From NCBI GenBank assembly GCA_965116435.1, contig OZ220686.1, positions 992,001-1,056,000 of the forward strand: a stretch of DNA of 64,000 nucleotides. The letters are read 5' to 3'. A program made the translations under genes and the position numbers. The first letter of the stretch is position 1, and each line of letters begins with the position of its first letter. Shown piece after piece: positions 43,967 through 51,851 of the stretch. The notes beneath the pieces were generated by a model, which was not told the DNA's origin, did not search any database, and saw only the letters and a program-made list of their open reading frames with translations. The DNA comes from VXPQ01 sp965116435 (GTDB lineage Bacteria > Bacteroidota > Rhodothermia > Rhodothermales > VXPQ01).

Positions 43967-44569
43967 TCATCGGCGGATTAAAACGAGTTCCAGGCCCGCC
44001 CGAACATAATAGGAAACATACCCGGTATCTTCATGAAATGCACGCCGGGCGCCCGCGGAAACAAAGAATTTTCCTTTCGGCAAAGTAAACAAGGAAAGGT
44101 TGGCGCTTCCATCCAGCACGAAACTTCGCGATCTGTACACATACGCTTCGGCAGGGCCAAGGGTATGTATATCATACACATGCGTATTCAATCCGCCCAG
44201 CAGGTTCAGATACAAAGGAACATCGTTTTCCTGTAGCCTGACGCCGCCCATCAAAGTCCATATTTGCGTGAAGGAAGAAGCGGCAAGAAGCGGCTCTGTT
44301 ATTCTCGTAAAGGTTACCTGAGACACCGCGTGAACCCCGTCAGTAACCTTCAGGTTAAGCGTCACAAAAGGATTCATGCGACTGGTATAATCGTATTTTA
44401 CCTGGTCAGGCGCCACAACGCCCTGTTCAAGAGGAGATTCCAGGCGCACGATGGAATATTCATTCCCGGCAGAAAGCGAAAAAAAGTATTCCTTTTTCAA
44501 TTCCTGGGCTTGGGCGAACGCAGGGCAAAGCGTCAGGACAATAAAAATGTATAAAATACGGGCTTGCAT
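43967..44569 (-). CDS. Small outer-membrane beta-barrel-like protein, unknown
   Basis: 200-aa exported protein with a signal peptide (YIFIVLTLCPAFAQAQE) and alternating polar/hydrophobic strands ending in an aromatic/basic C-terminus (YVRAGLELVLIRR), suggesting a small beta-barrel. I do not recognise a family. A good ribosome site (GAGGTGAG) precedes the ATG, and a TTGACA/TATTGT promoter lies at 44600-44628. It sits between the anti-sigma gene and the TonB receptor on the same strand, so it may belong to the same regulon. Its GC content is lower than its neighbours. Confidence 0.7.
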   Translation of the reverse strand: MQARILYIFIVLTLCPAFAQAQELKKEYFFSLSAGNEYSIVRLESPLEQGVVAPDQVKYDYTSRMNPFVTLNLKVTDGVHAVSQVTFTRITEPLLAASSFTQIWTLMGGVRLQENDVPLYLNLLGGLNTHVYDIHTLGPAEAYVYRSRSFVLDGSANLSLFTLPKGKFFVSAGARRAFHEDTGYVSYYVRAGLELVLIRR

Positions 44570-44599
44570 ATTCTCACCTCGCTAAGCAAACAATACCCG

Positions 44600-44628
44600 A
44601 CAATACGATTACGAAACAAAAATGTCAA
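44600..44628 (-). promoter_or_regulatory. Sigma-70-type promoter for the 200-aa barrel gene
   Basis: On the minus strand TTGACA (44628-44623) and TATTGT (44605-44600) are spaced 17 bp, about 30 bp ahead of the ATG. The string TTGACATTTT(T)GTTT..TCGTATT resembles the promoters in the repeats at 61565 and 63072, suggesting a shared promoter consensus in this genome. Confidence 0.55.
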
Positions 44629-44706
44629 GCCCCGGAAATTTTTTTGCCCTACGCGAATCGGTCTGCTCTGGAGCGCCCCCTCGACAAAAAACTTCTTCCA
44701 CGCGCC

Positions 44707-45972
44707 TTAGCGGGAGGCTGCGAGGCGATAGCCTTCGTCGTCCGCCTGGACCGCAGCGCCGATGGCCAGCGCAATAATATCCAGCGTTCCGGCCAGCGAC
44801 TCCTCGTGGGCGAACCGGCCGGTCACTTGCTCGTCGAGCAACGCTTCGTCCGCCGAAATACGCACGCCGTACTGCGCGGCAAGCACCGGAAGCATGTCGC
44901 GCAACGGCGTAGTATGAAACACGAAAAGTCCCGTCCAGGCAAGCCGTTCGTGCACCCGCACGGATACGGGATCGGAGGGAACGCCCCCCGTCATGCGGCT
45001 CATTTGGCCGGGAGCAAGCGTTACGGCGGCGCTCGCGCCGCCCGGATCGTCCGCATAATGCCGGGAACGCATGCGCAAGCCGCCTTCGATCAGCACGACT
45101 TCTGTCCCGTCGGCGCCGGTATGCGCCCCGAAGGACGTACCAAGCACGGCGATCTCTGCATCCGGCGTAACCAGCAGAAAACGCGCGGCGCCCGGTGCAA
45201 TATCGAAAAGAGCCCGCCCCTCGAAATCTACGCGGCGCACCCCGTCCGCATCCGTCCCGTCGGGCGAATACGTCACGCGGGAATCGCCCAGGAGGCGCAC
45301 ACTGGAGCCGTCCGGTAATTCGACGAGACGCACTTCCGAGGGGGCGGTCCGAATCGTTGCGACCTCTGGAGACGACGGCGACAGGAAAATCACGAGGGCG
45401 ACAAGAAACGCGGCAACGAGCACGCCGAGGCCTGCCTGCAAAACGCGCCGACCAGGCGCAGGCGTCGAAACGCCCGGAGAGGTCGTGCGGGACGAGCGCG
45501 CAGGACGGTCTATGCGATTTTTGCGGGTGCGCGGCGCGGGCCGGGCCGGGGCAGCAACGGCGCCCCGCGCAGGAGACGCTTGCCGAGCGGGTTCCTCCGC
45601 AAACCACGCCGCCCAATGCGCCTCGAAATCCTCCATGTCGCGACGCAGGTCGTCGGCTACAGCCGCCATGCCGGGGCTGCCCGCAAGCAGGCCACGAAAC
45701 GCCGGGGCTATTTCTTCGACGCGCGTCCGTTCGGAATCGGTCAACGCATCCGCTCGCCCGCATTCGTACAATGCAAACAGAACGAATTCCCCCAAATCCG
45801 CGTCGGCTTGCTCAGCCCCGCGGGCCAACAACGTACGTACGGCGAGCCATTCCCGAAGGAGCGCACTGACAGCAGGATCGGAGACCAGAATATCTTGCAA
45901 TTCCATGGCCCGTTCCGGGGTCAGGTCGCGGTACAGCGCGATGTCGGCAATATGTTCGAACGGCGCAGGCAC
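44707..45972 (-). CDS. FecR-type anti-sigma factor (FecR + DUF4974 domains)
   Basis: Inner-membrane regulator that should hold the ECF sigma factor until the receptor signals. It has an N-terminal cytoplasmic helical region, one membrane helix (VLQAGLGVLVAAFLVALVIFL), a FecR domain (TIRTAPSEVRLVELPDGSSVRLLGDSRV.., LGTSFGAHTGADGTEVVLIEGG) and a C-terminal DUF4974 domain (TPLRDMLPVLAAQYGVRISADEALL). The frame upstream of about 46000 is a shadow of the sigma gene. A GTG at 45972 (VPAPFEHIADIAL) keeps the N-terminal helices; the first ATG is at 45906. It follows the sigma gene by about 170 bp. Confidence 0.85.
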   Translation of the reverse strand: MPAPFEHIADIALYRDLTPERAMELQDILVSDPAVSALLREWLAVRTLLARGAEQADADLGEFVLFALYECGRADALTDSERTRVEEIAPAFRGLLAGSPGMAAVADDLRRDMEDFEAHWAAWFAEEPARQASPARGAVAAPARPAPRTRKNRIDRPARSSRTTSPGVSTPAPGRRVLQAGLGVLVAAFLVALVIFLSPSSPEVATIRTAPSEVRLVELPDGSSVRLLGDSRVTYSPDGTDADGVRRVDFEGRALFDIAPGAARFLLVTPDAEIAVLGTSFGAHTGADGTEVVLIEGGLRMRSRHYADDPGGASAAVTLAPGQMSRMTGGVPSDPVSVRVHERLAWTGLFVFHTTPLRDMLPVLAAQYGVRISADEALLDEQVTGRFAHEESLAGTLDIIALAIGAAVQADDEGYRLAASR

Positions 45973-46145
45973 GAATAGATACGGGCGTAGAGCGGTGCGT
46001 TGACTTTTTGTTAAGCCGCTGTGGAGATCGAAAAAGTAACGTCTGACCTTAAAGAAAAAAGAGTACGAGGCGGCGTACGGGGCGGGGCGCGCAGGGATTG
46101 CGTAGCGGGGCAAAACCGTCGGGGACCGTCCGGGTGCAGGACAGG

Positions 46146-46718
46146 TCAGGGGTCTTCTCCGGGCGATTCTTCGAGGGCCTTGCGCAACTTCTCGAACGCC
46201 CGTTTCACCTGCATCTTCACGGCGGCTTCCGTCATGCCGAGCGCGCGGGCGATTTCCGCATAGCGATAGCCGTATTCGCGCATTTCCAGGATCGTGCGCG
46301 CCTTCTCGCCGAGCAGGTTCAGCGCTTTCTCCGCATCGAGGCGCACGTCCGCCTCGGGAACCGTTTCGCTCCATCTCGACAAGGCGTCCGGATCCGCAAG
46401 AGATTCCCGGGGACCGTACCGCCCCCGATAATAATCCTGTGTTTCGAACAGCGCCGCTTTCATGACGAACGCCCGCAATCGCTCCGGGTCCTGCAAATCC
46501 GGCAGCCCCCGATGCAACCGCAGCAGCGTGTTCTGCACCAGATCGTCTACGGCCGCCCGCCGCCCGATCCGCGATACGAACCAGGCGCGCAACATAGGGT
46601 CGATCTGCTTCACGATCGCCTCGAACGCCGCGTCGTCGCCGTCCCGCGCTTGCAGAACGAGGGCAGCGTCTATGGAACGATTTCTGGACAAATCGGATTG
46701 AATGTGTTTTGCATTCAT
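46146..46718 (-). CDS. ECF-type RNA polymerase sigma factor
   Basis: 190-aa sigma-70 family factor with region 2 (AVDDLVQNTLLRLHRGLPDL) and region 4 helix-turn-helix (YRYAEIARALGMTEAAVKMQVKRAFEKLRKAL). The linker and size fit the ECF group. A FecR-type anti-sigma gene follows on the same strand, and the STN-TonB receptor lies further downstream, the arrangement of cell-surface signalling systems. Its ATG is within an 8-bp-arm inverted repeat shared with the divergent subtilase fragment, which could be an autoregulatory site. Confidence 0.92.
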   Translation of the reverse strand: MNAKHIQSDLSRNRSIDAALVLQARDGDDAAFEAIVKQIDPMLRAWFVSRIGRRAAVDDLVQNTLLRLHRGLPDLQDPERLRAFVMKAALFETQDYYRGRYGPRESLADPDALSRWSETVPEADVRLDAEKALNLLGEKARTILEMREYGYRYAEIARALGMTEAAVKMQVKRAFEKLRKALEESPGEDP

Positions 46719-46734
46719 AAATATAGATGCAAAA
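46707..46734. promoter_or_regulatory. Inverted repeat across two divergent start codons
   Basis: TTTTGCAT at 46707-46714 and ATGCAAAA at 46727-46734 form perfect 8-bp arms with a 12-bp AT-rich centre. The arms include or touch the start codons of the sigma gene and of the divergent gene at 46727, only 8 bp apart. A leftover coincidence of two ATG-CAAAA starts is possible. Confidence 0.4.
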
Positions 46735-47158
46735 TATCAAAACAGCCGGCCTGATTCTTTCGGAACAGCAAAAGAACCCGCTGATTATTTCGCTTGATGA
46801 CCAGCGTCCGGTCTACTGCGACGACTACCCGCACATCAAGGGCGTCATAGGTGATGAGGATTACTGGATTCCCCCCTGTGGAGCGCTGGACGACTACATT
46901 GCCTACAGTGGAGTACCGCGCGAAAGGACGATTTTCGTGGGAGCCATCCGGGACGGGACGATAGTTGCAAGCGCGGTGCGAGCCGGGGGTGCCTTCGAGC
47001 AGAATACGATCTATGTCGAATCCCCTGACGGTTCTACCTCCCATGCTACGCCGGTGCTTGCCGCTTACGCCACAAATCTCGCCGCCGCCAATCCCGCCTG
47101 GGGAGCAACAAGGCTGAAACAGGAACTGATGGCGTTCGCGACCGAGACGCCCGAATAA
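46727..47158 (+). pseudogene. C-terminal fragment of a subtilase (S8 peptidase)
   Basis: 143-aa frame with no signal peptide. The end, SPDGSTSHATPVLAAYATNLAAANPAWGATRLKQEL, has the catalytic-serine block of subtilases (GTSxAxP written here as STSHATP) and the following helices. The Asp and His catalytic motifs that should lie far upstream are missing, because the sigma gene begins 8 bp before. It is therefore probably a truncated remnant, though a small stand-alone protein cannot be excluded. Confidence 0.6.
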
Positions 47159-47287
47159 TGATCCTGTGTTACCATATCCACGACTGCGTCGGTCAGGTCA
47201 ACCCTGGCGTGGAGCGTCTCTCGCATAGGCACGCTGCATAAGCCGCTCAAGGATGCGGCCAAGGGTCTGGCTAACCGCACATCTGCA

Positions 47288-47315
47288 CCTCAATGTTTGC
47301 GCGCAAACATTGAGG
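47288..47315. promoter_or_regulatory. Perfect 28-bp palindrome
   Basis: CCTCAATGTTTGCG is followed directly by its exact reverse complement. It lies in the 390-bp gap between the subtilase fragment and the DUF5916 gene, 235 bp before the latter. No T-run follows, so an operator or cruciform is as likely as a terminator. The rest of the gap holds no gene that I can support. Confidence 0.6.
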
Positions 47316-47549
47316 GTGTTTCCGATCCCTATATGGGCCCCACGAGCGCGCAAAGCCAAGGTCACCCGCCTTGATTTTAGTCCAGTTTGCTGCTGTTTTT
47401 CAATGGTATCGTGCAGGCTAACGAGATCAGGCACAATTAATCTCTTTCTGCTCCCCCATTTCTCGCCTCCGGCTGCGCCAATGTAACAATTCACGAATTC
47501 TCCACGTATCGCGTAAAAAGCCTTTTAAGAAACCAACCCTTAGCCTGCC

Positions 47550-50252
47550 ATGCTTGCACCGATACGTATCTTGTGTTTCGCCATACTGAGTCTTGCAACG
47601 ATGATATGCCTGCCGTTCGTTGGCTGGAGCCAGACGCAAACCCGTGTACAGGGTATCTCCATGGAGGACCCCGCCGGAATACAGGTCGTTACTGCGACGG
47701 CTGCAACGGAGGCCATACAGATAGACGGCCGGCTGGACGAACCAATATGGGCGCAGGGGGTAGCCGCCGATCAATTTTTCCAGTTGGATCCCGATGAAGG
47801 GATGCCGGCGACCGAACGCACCGAAGCCATCGTCCTGTACGACAGTGACGCCATCTATGTCGGAGCCCGCCTGTTCGACAGTGCGCCAGACTCAATCGTT
47901 GCCCGTCTCGGGCGCCGTGATGCACGGCAAGAATCCGATTTTTTTGCGGTCTACCTTGATCCTTATCTGGATCGCCGGAGCGGATACTATTTTGGGCTGA
48001 CTGCCGCTGGCGCTCTCCGCGACGGGGTGCTCGTGAATGACAACTACGATAATTCCAACTGGGATGGCGTGTGGCAGGGACGTGTCCAGCGAACGTCGTA
48101 TGGATGGACGGCCGAGATGCGCATCCCCTATTCGCAACTGCGGTTCTACCAGCAGGATCAGTATGTGTGGGGTGTCAATTTCGTGCGCGAGGTCTCGCGC
48201 AAGCAGGAACGCGCTTATCTGGTTTACAGGCCCAGTGACGAAAGCGGCTTCGTGAGTCGCTTCCCGGAACTGGTGGGAATTCGAGATGTGCGTCCGAGCC
48301 GACAACTGGAACTCATTCCGTACTTCAGGTCGCGTGCCACGTATGATCAAACGGTTAGTGACGGTAACCCGTTCAACGACGGCTCCGTGTACGGTCTGGA
48401 TGGCGGCTTGGACTTGCGGTACGCGCTGACATCCAACCTGACAATGAACGCCACGGTAAACCCGGATTTCGGGCAGGTGGAAGTGGACCCCGCCGTCATC
48501 AACCTGGGCGATTACGAGACATACTACTCGGAAAAACGCCCGTTTTTCGTCGAAGGGGCTTCCGTGTTCGGCAACTTCGGGAGGGGTGGGGCTAGGCGTA
48601 TAGTAACTCTATGGGACAGCCCATCGTTTTTCTACAGTCGCCGCATTGGACGTTCGCCGGTAGGTAGTTTGCCTGCCCATGCGTTTTCAGATATGCCGGA
48701 CGGCACACGCATACTTGGTGCAACCAAGATGATCGGAAAGTTGGCCGGAAGCTGGAACGTCGGGACCATGCAGGCGCTCACGGCCCGGGAGCATGCTCGC
48801 CTGCAGAGTGGAGCTGGCGTACGATCCGAAGCGGAAGTGGAGCCAGCGGCTTACCACGGCGTCTACCGCGCCCAAAAGGAATTCGCGGGCGGGCGCCACG
48901 GGCTGGGTTTTCTGTCCACGCTCAACCAGCGCTTCTTTTCGGACGAGCGCCTCATGGACCAGATGAACAAGCGCTCATTGAGTTTCGGCGTGGATGGGTG
49001 GACATTTCTTGACAGGGAAAACACATGGGTGCTGAGTGGCTGGGCCGGTTTGTCCCGCCTTGAGGGTACCGAGCAGCGGTTGCTGAACATCCAGCGCAGT
49101 TCACTGCATTATTTCCAGCGCCCGGATATTGATCATGTTGCTATCGATAGCAGCGCCACGTCGCTGAGCGGATGGGCCGGGCGCCTCGCCCTGAACAAGG
49201 AACGCGGACGTCTTACCTTCAGCTCGACAGTCGAGACGGTATCTCCTTCCTTCAATGTGAACGACGCCGGTTTCCAATACAGATCGGATGCTGTCCGTGG
49301 ACTAATGGGGCTGTGGTACGTTTGGCCCGACCCCACCCGTTTTACAAGGGATGCCGTTGTGTTCGCCGCCCTGTACCGGGGAATCGACTATTCCGGAAAC
49401 GTGTTCTCCTCGGGCGTTTTTGCCATCTCCCAAATCCAATTCTTGAATTATTACACGGCGTTTACCCGCCTTATTATTAATCCGGAGACGGTGAAGAACA
49501 TGTGGCGTACACGCGGCGGCCCATTGACGCTGGAGCCGGGGGGCATGAGCGCGGACTTGTCCCTGTCTTCAGACCAGCGCAAGATGTTTGTGGTCGGGAT
49601 GGGGCTGAATATGAGACGCGGAGAATCGGGAAACGCCAAAGGACTGAACACGAACATTGAGTGGAAAGCAGCGCCCAATGTATCTCTTAGCCTCAGCCCT
49701 TCCGTTTCATGGGGAACCGAAGAGGCTCAATGGGTGGGTGCCTTCGACGACATGCTGGCCACCCGGACGTTCGGGAAACGGTATGTATTCGCCAAACTTG
49801 ATCAGGTGACGCTGTCGTCGAGGGTGCGGGTCAACTGGACGTTTACTCCGAAACTGAGTCTCCAATTGTATGCACAGCCGTTCGTTGCCGTGGGTGACTA
49901 TTCGGAGTACAAGGAACTGGCCCGCTCACAGTCGTATGACTTCGTACGCTACGGGGAAGGTGGCTCAACATTCGATGCCGCAACGCTTGTGGCGGACCCG
50001 GATGGACCCGGCGGATCTGCCGAGACCATTCAACTTCCCAACCGCGATTTCAACGTGGCCTCGCTGAGAGGAACTGCTGTGATGCGCTGGGAATACCGGC
50101 CGGGCTCTACACTGTATCTGGTCTGGACGCAGCGGCGGAGCGACTTCACGAACGATCCGTATTTCGAGTTTGGGTCGTCGTTTGACCAACTGGCGACGGC
50201 ACCCATGGAAAACGTGTTTGTGGTGAAGATGAACTGGTGGCTCAGTTTGTAA
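47550..50252 (+). CDS. DUF5916 outer-membrane protein with N-terminal CBM9-like domain
   Basis: Exported 900-aa protein. After a signal peptide (LSLATMICLPFVGWSQT) there is a carbohydrate-binding family 9-like domain (IQIDGRLDEPIWAQG, TEAIVLYDSDAIYVGARLFD), then the DUF5916 region (ATVNPDFGQVEVDPAVINLGDYETYYSEKRPFF) and a beta-barrel with alternating strands to the C-terminus (VFVVKMNWWLSL). Such proteins are common in Bacteroidota and Gemmatimonadota; the role is not established. Gene and base use are slightly less GC-biased than the core. It stands alone on the plus strand. Confidence 0.88.
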   Translation: MLAPIRILCFAILSLATMICLPFVGWSQTQTRVQGISMEDPAGIQVVTATAATEAIQIDGRLDEPIWAQGVAADQFFQLDPDEGMPATERTEAIVLYDSDAIYVGARLFDSAPDSIVARLGRRDARQESDFFAVYLDPYLDRRSGYYFGLTAAGALRDGVLVNDNYDNSNWDGVWQGRVQRTSYGWTAEMRIPYSQLRFYQQDQYVWGVNFVREVSRKQERAYLVYRPSDESGFVSRFPELVGIRDVRPSRQLELIPYFRSRATYDQTVSDGNPFNDGSVYGLDGGLDLRYALTSNLTMNATVNPDFGQVEVDPAVINLGDYETYYSEKRPFFVEGASVFGNFGRGGARRIVTLWDSPSFFYSRRIGRSPVGSLPAHAFSDMPDGTRILGATKMIGKLAGSWNVGTMQALTAREHARLQSGAGVRSEAEVEPAAYHGVYRAQKEFAGGRHGLGFLSTLNQRFFSDERLMDQMNKRSLSFGVDGWTFLDRENTWVLSGWAGLSRLEGTEQRLLNIQRSSLHYFQRPDIDHVAIDSSATSLSGWAGRLALNKERGRLTFSSTVETVSPSFNVNDAGFQYRSDAVRGLMGLWYVWPDPTRFTRDAVVFAALYRGIDYSGNVFSSGVFAISQIQFLNYYTAFTRLIINPETVKNMWRTRGGPLTLEPGGMSADLSLSSDQRKMFVVGMGLNMRRGESGNAKGLNTNIEWKAAPNVSLSLSPSVSWGTEEAQWVGAFDDMLATRTFGKRYVFAKLDQVTLSSRVRVNWTFTPKLSLQLYAQPFVAVGDYSEYKELARSQSYDFVRYGEGGSTFDAATLVADPDGPGGSAETIQLPNRDFNVASLRGTAVMRWEYRPGSTLYLVWTQRRSDFTNDPYFEFGSSFDQLATAPMENVFVVKMNWWLSL

Positions 50253-50257
50253 CTCCT

Positions 50258-50426
50258 CTATCGCCGCGCAACCTGGCACCAACCCTGAATTGCCGCCGAT
50301 ACTTCGGCGACAATGGCGTCCGCCTGATTGCTTGTCAACGCAAAATGCGAGGCGACCTTACGAGCTTGCTCCACATTGGCCGCCGGCCCTTCTTCCGAAA
50401 TCCAGGTAGTTAATTCCCGCGCTTTC
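50258..50426 (-). pseudogene. C-terminal remnant of a HipA-type toxin
   Basis: A frame with no start reads REEKARELTTWISEEGP.., then VEQARKVASHFALTSNQADAIVAEVSAAIQGW and a stop at 50258. The last ~35 residues resemble the end of HipA-family kinases (helix, then AIVAEV..AV.GW). It overlaps the end of the HTH gene in another frame, so the toxin gene body appears deleted and only its 3' end is left. Confidence 0.55.
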
Positions 50427-50754
50427 TCCTCGCGTTGCGGCTAGGGTACACGATGCGTTTGGGCAGGCGATCCTCCTCGATATCCAGGCCGAGCGTATCG
50501 TCTCGGCGGTCGGCCACATTCCCCAGCCCCTCGGCCAACCCGAGAATGGCGAGGACGGTAGCGTAAATACCCATCGATACGCTGGGTTCGCCCCGTTCCA
50601 CCTTATAGAGCGTACCTCGGCTGATAAAAGCGCGCTCCGCCATGGAGACGGTGGATATCCGGCGTTTTTTGCGCGCCACGGCGATATCCTTGCCGAGTTT
50701 GACCAGGCTTTCCCGGGCGACGCGGGGCAGGGTATGGTTTGCGGGGGACTTCAT
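50410..50754 (-). CDS. XRE-type HTH regulator (orphaned HipB-like antitoxin)
   Basis: 114-aa DNA-binding protein with a Cro/C1 helix-turn-helix (VKLGKDIAVARKKRRISTVSMAERAFISRGTLYKVERGEPSVSMG). Proteins of this type are usually encoded just before hipA, as antitoxin and repressor. Here only a ~50-codon hipA-like tail follows, so the regulator seems to have lost its toxin. The upstream 66 bp are very AT-rich with repeated ATGTTT/AATGT elements that may be its operator. The last ~12 residues may come from the deletion junction. Confidence 0.85.
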   Translation of the reverse strand: MKSPANHTLPRVARESLVKLGKDIAVARKKRRISTVSMAERAFISRGTLYKVERGEPSVSMGIYATVLAILGLAEGLGNVADRRDDTLGLDIEEDRLPKRIVYPSRNARRKRGN

Positions 50755-50877
50755 AATGTCTTATGAAATGAACAATACATTGCTTATTGAAACATATATA
50801 AAACATTACTAAAAAACAACCATGAAATGGAGACACCACGTACGCTACTGCATAATTCGACCGGCAAGCAGCGGCAG

Positions 50878-51657
50878 CTACTTGGAGGCGTTTTGCCCGA
50901 CGAGCGGCCACTGTTCGATTTCAAATACGGAACCATTGACCGGCCCCGCCTCGTCCGAAAGCCAGAACACGATGTGCGCCGCCGCTTCTTCGGGAGAAAA
51001 AATGCGCCCGGACGGAGCATGTTCGGGGGGAATGCGCTCCCACCAGCCTTCTTCGGACCCGTCCTGTATCTTGATCTGTTTCTCGTTTTCCGTGAGCGTC
51101 CAGCCGGCGTTGACCTGATTGACGCGGATGCCCTCGCGGACCAGATACGCCGAAAGGTTGCGCGTCATGGTCATGAGGCCGCCCTTGGTGATCGAATAGA
51201 CCAGCAGATTCCGCTCGCCGCCCAGCGCATTGATGGAGCCCACGTTCAGGATATGGCCCCCGCCCCCCTGCTTCCTGAACCGGGCCACGGCAGCCTGCGC
51301 AAGCAGCAGCGGCGCCCGCAAATTCACGGCGACTTGCCGGTCGAAAAGTTCAACCGACGCGGTATCGATATTGGAGCGCGTCAGCAGCGCCGCATTGTTC
51401 ACAAGCGCATCGAGGCGCCCAAATCGCTGCGCGGCGCCCTTGATCAGGTCCGCCGCCACGGCCGGGTCCTGCAAATCTCCCAGTGAAAAATCGGCGGCGG
51501 CGCCCAGTTCTTCCGCAAGCGCGGCGGCGCGCTCGGCGTTCCGCCCATGAAGCATGACCTTGCCGCCCTCGGCGACGATGCGGCGGGCGGCATATTCCCC
51601 GATGCCCGTCGTCGAGCCGGTAACGAGGATGACTTTGTCCTTGACGAGTTGTCCCAT
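50878..51657 (-). CDS. SDR-family NAD(P)-dependent oxidoreductase
   Basis: Short-chain dehydrogenase of 259 aa. It has the nucleotide-binding TGSTTGIG motif near the N-terminus (KDKVILVTGSTTGIGEYAARRI), DALVNNAALL, the Ser-Tyr-Lys catalytic set (NVGSINALG, then YSITKGGLM) and a C-terminal substrate loop. The frame runs to 51807, but the ATG at 51657 (MGQLVKDKVIL) fits the family. The substrate is unknown. It follows a short gene fragment (51662-51847) by 4 bp, suggesting it was once part of a sugar-phosphate or polyol operon. Confidence 0.9.
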   Translation of the reverse strand: MGQLVKDKVILVTGSTTGIGEYAARRIVAEGGKVMLHGRNAERAAALAEELGAAADFSLGDLQDPAVAADLIKGAAQRFGRLDALVNNAALLTRSNIDTASVELFDRQVAVNLRAPLLLAQAAVARFRKQGGGGHILNVGSINALGGERNLLVYSITKGGLMTMTRNLSAYLVREGIRVNQVNAGWTLTENEKQIKIQDGSEEGWWERIPPEHAPSGRIFSPEEAAAHIVFWLSDEAGPVNGSVFEIEQWPLVGQNASK

Positions 51658-51661
51658 GGTT

Positions 51662-51847
51662 CTATCGAATACCAACGACGGCCGCCACCTCCCGCAACCG
51701 GACGCCTTCCACGGAGTCCGGCAGGCCAAGATGATCCCCCATGACGTGTACGCCCGGGTCCACGCCGGGACGCACCGCCATCTCCGCCCGTTCGACCGCT
51801 TCCGCAACCGACGTCACATCCAGCGAAATCTGTACGCCCGGCCCCAT
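51662..51847 (-). pseudogene. Possible N-terminal fragment of a hexulose-phosphate synthase-like gene
   Basis: A 61-codon frame, starting MGPGVQISLDVTSVAEAVERAEMAVRPGVD, resembles the beginning of OMP-decarboxylase/3-hexulose-6-phosphate synthase proteins (LQ.ALD.T....A...A......GVD.). It then ends early at VVGIR. It fits tightly between the phosphofructokinase and SDR genes (4-bp gaps). It could be a truncated gene or a small unrelated protein; the match is by eye only. Confidence 0.35.
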
Positions 51848-51851
51848 GCAA

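Noticed and set aside
41250..44009. Plus-strand open frame of 919 codons
   Set aside because: Antisense shadow of the TonB receptor gene.
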